Of a DNA stretch of 64,000 nt, positions 60,455-64,000 are shown piece after piece (position 1 is the stretch's first letter; each line of letters starts with the position of its first letter). This DNA is from Verticillium longisporum (Eukaryota; Ascomycota; Sordariomycetes; Glomerellales; Plectosphaerellaceae), in contig JAETXT010000016.1 of NCBI GenBank assembly GCA_019188255.1, forward strand, positions 744,001-808,000. Direction: 5' to 3'. Position numbers and translations under genes: made by a program. A model generated the notes under the pieces. The model did not search any database and was not told the origin of the DNA. It saw only the letters and a program-made list of their open reading frames with translations.

Positions 60455-61174
60455 ACTGGCGAAACGCGCGAGGCGAGGCGATGGACAAGGTGAATTCGGA
60501 GGAGTCGACCGGGAGATGCTTGCGACAGGCCGTTCAGCGTTGTTCTCAACCAGGGGCGGTCATTGGGAATCGAGGCGATGTGGAACGGTGGTAGAAATAA
60601 ATGTCGACCCAAGATATGGCGCAATTGAAAGGGAACTGATGTCGTTGCAGCGAAGAATGTTGTATGGTGGGGGTGTCTGAAGGAGGTTGAAGGTTTGAGC
60701 TATCGACTATCAACATGCAGGTGTCGAGGCAACAAAGGAAAGGGCAGGACCCCGAGCCGAGCCTTTCCTGGGGGGGGCTTCAGGGGGTTCCAGGGGGCTG
60801 TTACAGGGGGCAGCTCCAGGGGGCAGCTCCAGGGCAGCTCCAGCGTGTCGGTAGCGCGTCGTCAGTCGTCACGTACCCTTGTGACGCAGCGCACCTCAGC
60901 GCGAGGACCTGCATGACGTGCCTGGCCGAAACGGGTTCAAGGTGTGGCTGTGGTGGCTCACTCAACCTGTACGGCAGCCCAAACGCATGGGAAATGGAAG
61001 AAAGTCAAGCTTCAATGACAAGCTCTTTTTACACCACCACCACCACATGGGGATGCCTCATGACACATAACGTGCCTTTTTATAGTCACAGCAGCATAGT
61101 CACGCCATAAACCAACAAGCATACTCCAGACACAGGCACACAACCCCGAACGACAACAACATCCCCGTCAGGAC
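60455..61174. promoter_or_regulatory. divergent promoter containing a G-rich repeat
   Basis: These 720 bases separate two outward-facing starts. At 60770-60843 are five G-runs of 5 or more bases on the plus strand within CAGGGGG and CAGCTCC repeats, a potential G-quadruplex. The rest shows CA-rich leader sequence before 61175. Confidence 0.6.
60770..60843 (+). repeat. G-rich imperfect tandem repeat, possible G-quadruplex
   Basis: A G8 run followed by four G5 runs separated by 5-8 bases, ending in repeated CAGCTCCAGG units. The spacing would permit a four-stranded fold, with some loops slightly longer than the usual limit. Confidence 0.75.
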
Positions 61175-61957
61175 ATGCCAGACCAGCCCGAGATGAAGGT
61201 CGACCCCGCGAGAGCCAAGGCTCTCACGACCCAGCTCGAATCCGTCACAGCCCGCCTCACATCCGCAGCCAAGGGCCGCCCCGTCCGGCTCGTGGCCGTC
61301 TCCAAGCTCAAGCCCGCCAACGACATACTCGCCCTGCACCGCGACGCCTCGGTCGTGCACTTTGGCGAAAACTACGCCCAGGAGCTCATCCAAAAGGTCG
61401 ACCTCCTGCCCAGCACGCTGCGCTGGCACTTTATCGGCGGCCTGCAGTCGGGCCACGCCAAGAAGCTCGCCCACATCCCCAACCTGTTCTGCGTCTCGAG
61501 CGTCGACTCGCTGAAGAAGGCGAGGCTGCTGAACAATGCGCGCGCCGACCTCCTGACCCATGGGCAGAACGTCGACAAGCTCAATGTCCACGTCCAGGTC
61601 AACACGTCCGGCGAGGAGGCCAAGTCTGGCGCCGCGCCTGGCGACGAGACGGTCGCTCTCTGCCGCGCCATCGAAGACGAGTGCCCGGCGCTGGACCTGC
61701 TCGGCCTCATGACCATTGGTGCCATTGCGCGGAGCAAGGCGACGACGGCCGAGACGGAGAATGAAGACTTCCTCGCTCTCAAGGAGCAGAGGGATCTCGT
61801 GCGGAAGGCACTCGGACTTGAACGGGAGCTCGAGCTGAGCATGGGCATGAGCAACGACTTTGAGGGGGCCGTCGCCATGGGCAGCGATGAGGTTAGGATC
61901 GGCAGCACCATTTTCGGCGAGAGGGGGCCCAAGAGCGAGGCTCAAGTCTCAGTCTAG
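61175..61957 (+). CDS. pyridoxal phosphate homeostasis protein (YggS/PLPBP family)
   Basis: A single exon gives 260 residues, the usual family length. The PLP-binding Lys44 is in RLVAVSKLKP; then FGENYAQELIQKV, WHFIGGLQSGHAKKL, the strand VHVQVNTSGEEAKSG, LLGLMTIGA, SMGMSNDFEGAVAMGS and the terminal EVRIGSTIFGERG phosphate-binding motif. The fold is the alanine racemase N-terminal barrel, but the family has no racemase activity and buffers free PLP. The protein is expected in cytosol or mitochondria. An in-frame Met (residue 7) could be an alternative start. The 3' UTR begins with a (CAT)n run. Confidence 0.94.
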   Translation: MPDQPEMKVDPARAKALTTQLESVTARLTSAAKGRPVRLVAVSKLKPANDILALHRDASVVHFGENYAQELIQKVDLLPSTLRWHFIGGLQSGHAKKLAHIPNLFCVSSVDSLKKARLLNNARADLLTHGQNVDKLNVHVQVNTSGEEAKSGAAPGDETVALCRAIEDECPALDLLGLMTIGAIARSKATTAETENEDFLALKEQRDLVRKALGLERELELSMGMSNDFEGAVAMGSDEVRIGSTIFGERGPKSEAQVSV

Positions 61958-62273
61958 TCGCTGAACTGTTCATCATCATCATCATCATCATCAGGGAGGA
62001 GCGCAAAAAAGGGGGAGAGGGGGGGACACATTTGGAATAAGGTGGCAACCGAAATTCTGTACAATCAAAGACAAGTCTTGGATTCTTGAAAATTTGGTGA
62101 TAACAACAGCTTCAACCCAACTCGAATTGGATCAGCGGGAATGACTGGTATCCTCCATGCTCCTTCCACCCCCCTTCCCGTACGCCGTTTTTGCTGTAGC
62201 ATGCTCAGAAAAACCAACCACACTAGATTAATCACAAATGCGCCCGCCGACGTACATTCGCGCGCCAGGGTAT
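61958..62273. other. convergent intergenic region
   Basis: Contains the (CAT)n run at 61971-61993 followed by G/A-rich sequence, and the 3' ends of the PLP protein and AP-2 alpha genes. Confidence 0.6.
61971..61993. repeat. (CAT)n microsatellite
   Basis: Nearly eight CAT triplets in the 3' UTR of the PLP homeostasis gene, about 14 bases after its stop. Confidence 0.9.
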
Positions 62274-64000
62274 TCACGCCACCATGACATTCGAAAAGGC
62301 GTCCGAGATCTGATCCCGGCTCGGTGGTGACGGCTTGTCGAGGCCCATGTTGATGCCAACTGCCAAGCGCTCGTCCATGAGCTTCATCAACGTTGTTGGC
62401 ACCGTCTCGTCCGTCGCCCGAATCGTGAGGCGTAGCATCTGATTGAGACACATTAGCTCATCGTTCTACACGAAAACCATTGCGAGTCTTTGTCTGGAAC
62501 ATACCTGTGTAACGTAGTTGGGCTCGAGGCGCATGAGACAGCCAAACTTGCCCCCTCGGACGTGTGCAGCACGCTGGCGCCCACAAAGTTCTTGGAATTG
62601 GGGTCCACGCCCTCGAGCACCCGCCACCGGAACCCTTCGACCGTCTTCTTGACAAACGTGTGGTTCATCTCCTTGCCTGCGTACTTGCTTGCCGCGTTCA
62701 GACCGCCGACCTGCTGCGCCCCCCGCGCGCCGCCGCCAATCTGCTTCCCCCGCTTGAAGAAGTCTTCCGCCGACAGGTCCGCGGGGTCCATAAACTTGTG
62801 CGCCGCGACCGGCAGCTTCAGCGTCAGCGCCTGCAGGGCGCCAGCGAGGTAACTGATGCGGATCGTGGGGCTCTTCTCGAAAACCCGCTTGGCCTCAAAC
62901 ATGATGACCTGCTGTGACTGGGCGCCCTGCGCGATCGAGCTGTCCGGCATGCCCTTGATGTCCCACGTCAGCTTCCCCTTCTCGCTCTCGTCCAGATCCA
63001 GTGTCGTCGTGAATGAGTTGATCGTCGCTGGCGTGTTGTTGGAGAAGTAGAGAATCAGACAAGCCATTTGACCCCTGTACTCCGACCGGACGCCCACCTG
63101 GATCTGGCCGTCTTCGAAGAGCACACCTTCGGACCGCAGCAGCAGCTTATTGAAGCCCTGCTGCCAGCCGGGCGACAGATGGGCTGCGCTGGCCAGGTTC
63201 AGCGGCTTTGTCTTGGGCTCGGCAGGTCCAATGTTGTTCATGTCGAGGCCTGCCAAGTCGCTCGCGCTGGACTTGCCGTTGGCCCCATTGGCGTGCCCGT
63301 TGAGAGCGCCGTTGGAGCTAAATGTTCGCTTGAGGGCCGCGTTCTTCGCCATGGCCAGCTCTGACGCGTCGGCATTTGCATGCTTACCACCCACAACCCA
63401 AGTCCTCTTATCACTTGTGTTGGCGTGCTTCTGATGCAGTCTCGACAGGAGCGCGGACTGGCGCTCGGGGAACGGCGGCATCTCGTCCAGAACGGTTCGC
63501 AGAAGATCGTCCGTGGGCATGTTGGCCAGGGCAAGGTATTCGCAAGCTCGCTGCTGCAGCTCCGAGTCCAGGGTGTGGCTGAAGATGCGGAATGCGTTGA
63601 GGAGTCGGGGCTTGATTTCCGGGAAGAGGTTCACGAATTTAACAAAGCAGGATAGAATCATGGCTCGAGTAGGCGATGAGCATGCCGAAATTTTGCCCTG
63701 CAACGCCAGGAACTGCTCAATCGGGCTACACTTGGGCTGGTCGGCGATCAAGTGACCAAACTCGCCCAGTATGTACGCACCAATCTTGACGAGCGTCTCA
63801 TGGCAGTGGTCCTGCTTGACGTACTGGAGTGAGTGCTGGGCCGCGTAGACCTGCAACTCCTCGTTGTTGGTCACAATCTGAATCACACGCTGCCAGACCT
63901 CGTCGCTGACGTGGTCGCCGGCCATGGCGATCAGTCGCAGCGAGATGTCGACATACCACTGGACGTCGGTGGCGTACTTTTCCGTCAGAATAGCAATCTT
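62274..64000 (-). CDS. AP-2 adaptor complex subunit alpha, C-terminal part; gene cut by right edge, one apparent frame break
   Basis: Minus strand, about 550 residues visible of an expected 950 or so. From the edge the frame reads the end of the trunk (VQWYVDISLRLIAMAGDHVS, EFGHLIADQPKCSPIEQF), a linker, and the ear: GVRSEYRGQMACLILYFSNN, then DFFKRGKQIGGGARGAQQ and WRVLEGVDPNSKNFVGAS. At the C-run 62551-62555 (G on the coding strand) the frame breaks after HTSEG; one further G restores GKFGCLMRLEPNYVTQ. The intron 62439-62504 then leads to the final exon 62274-62438 (MLRLTIRATDETVPTTLMKL to the stop). AP-2 links cargo, clathrin and PI(4,5)P2 in endocytosis. Ear and appendage motifs separate it from gamma-adaptin. 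Confidence 0.92.

Overview
The window is a gene-dense piece of a filamentous ascomycete chromosome (Pezizomycotina, most likely a Sordariomycete). Supporting signs are short spliceosomal introns (about 50-110 nt, GTNNGT donors, YAG acceptors), GC-rich exons, CT-rich leaders, and a protein set typical of such fungi: fungal DNA polymerase iota, a mug190-like SMP/C2 protein, DUF726 hydrolase, GTA3-type GatC, a DAL5-type permease and a salicylate-hydroxylase-like FMO. I saw no tRNA, rRNA, transposon or CRISPR.

Layout. 1-99: start of a gene running off the left edge. 1.0-2.2 kb TRAPPC13; 2.2-6.5 kb gene-poor; 6.5-10.1 kb DENN-domain Rab regulator; 10.8-11.9 kb SEC17 diverging from a mitochondrial GatC-like gene (12.3-12.9 kb); 13.2-15.6 kb DUF726 hydrolase; 17.2-19.1 kb DNA polymerase iota. 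From 19.7 to 24.4 kb lies a small metabolic group: a putative 2-oxoglutarate/Fe(II)-like protein converging on an FAD monooxygenase, which diverges from a DAL5-type transporter. At 25.4-26.4 kb is an intronless relative of the branchpoint-binding protein SF1/BBP without zinc knuckles. 28.2-29.6 kb is an unknown fungal protein; 31.1-34.9 kb the mug190-like lipid-transfer/C2 protein; 35.4-39.3 kb RRP12; 39.9-40.6 kb VTI1; 42.2-43.9 kb an FAD amine-oxidase-like protein; 44.2-45.3 kb COX11 diverging from RPL26 (45.6-46.2 kb). 48.0-51.2 kb is a 1016-residue unknown protein with a spliced leader; 51.2-57.1 kb is gene-poor; 57.1-58.0 kb is a compact SET protein; 58.5-60.5 kb a type II membrane protein of unknown function; 61.2-62.0 kb the PLP-homeostasis protein; and 62.3-64.0 kb the 3' half of the AP-2 alpha gene, cut by the right edge.

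Membrane trafficking is the most repeated theme (TRAPPC13, DENN protein, SEC17, VTI1, AP-2 alpha, the SMP/C2 protein), but the genes are otherwise ordinary neighbours rather than a pathway.

A window-wide oddity: five otherwise intact, mostly conserved genes each have one reading-frame break, and each break can be explained by loss of one unit from a short C, G or CG run. This looks like systematic consensus error in the assembly, so those genes should be read as intact. The most biologically interesting item is the zinc-knuckle-less SF1/BBP paralogue; the FMO/permease/2OG-like group is second.
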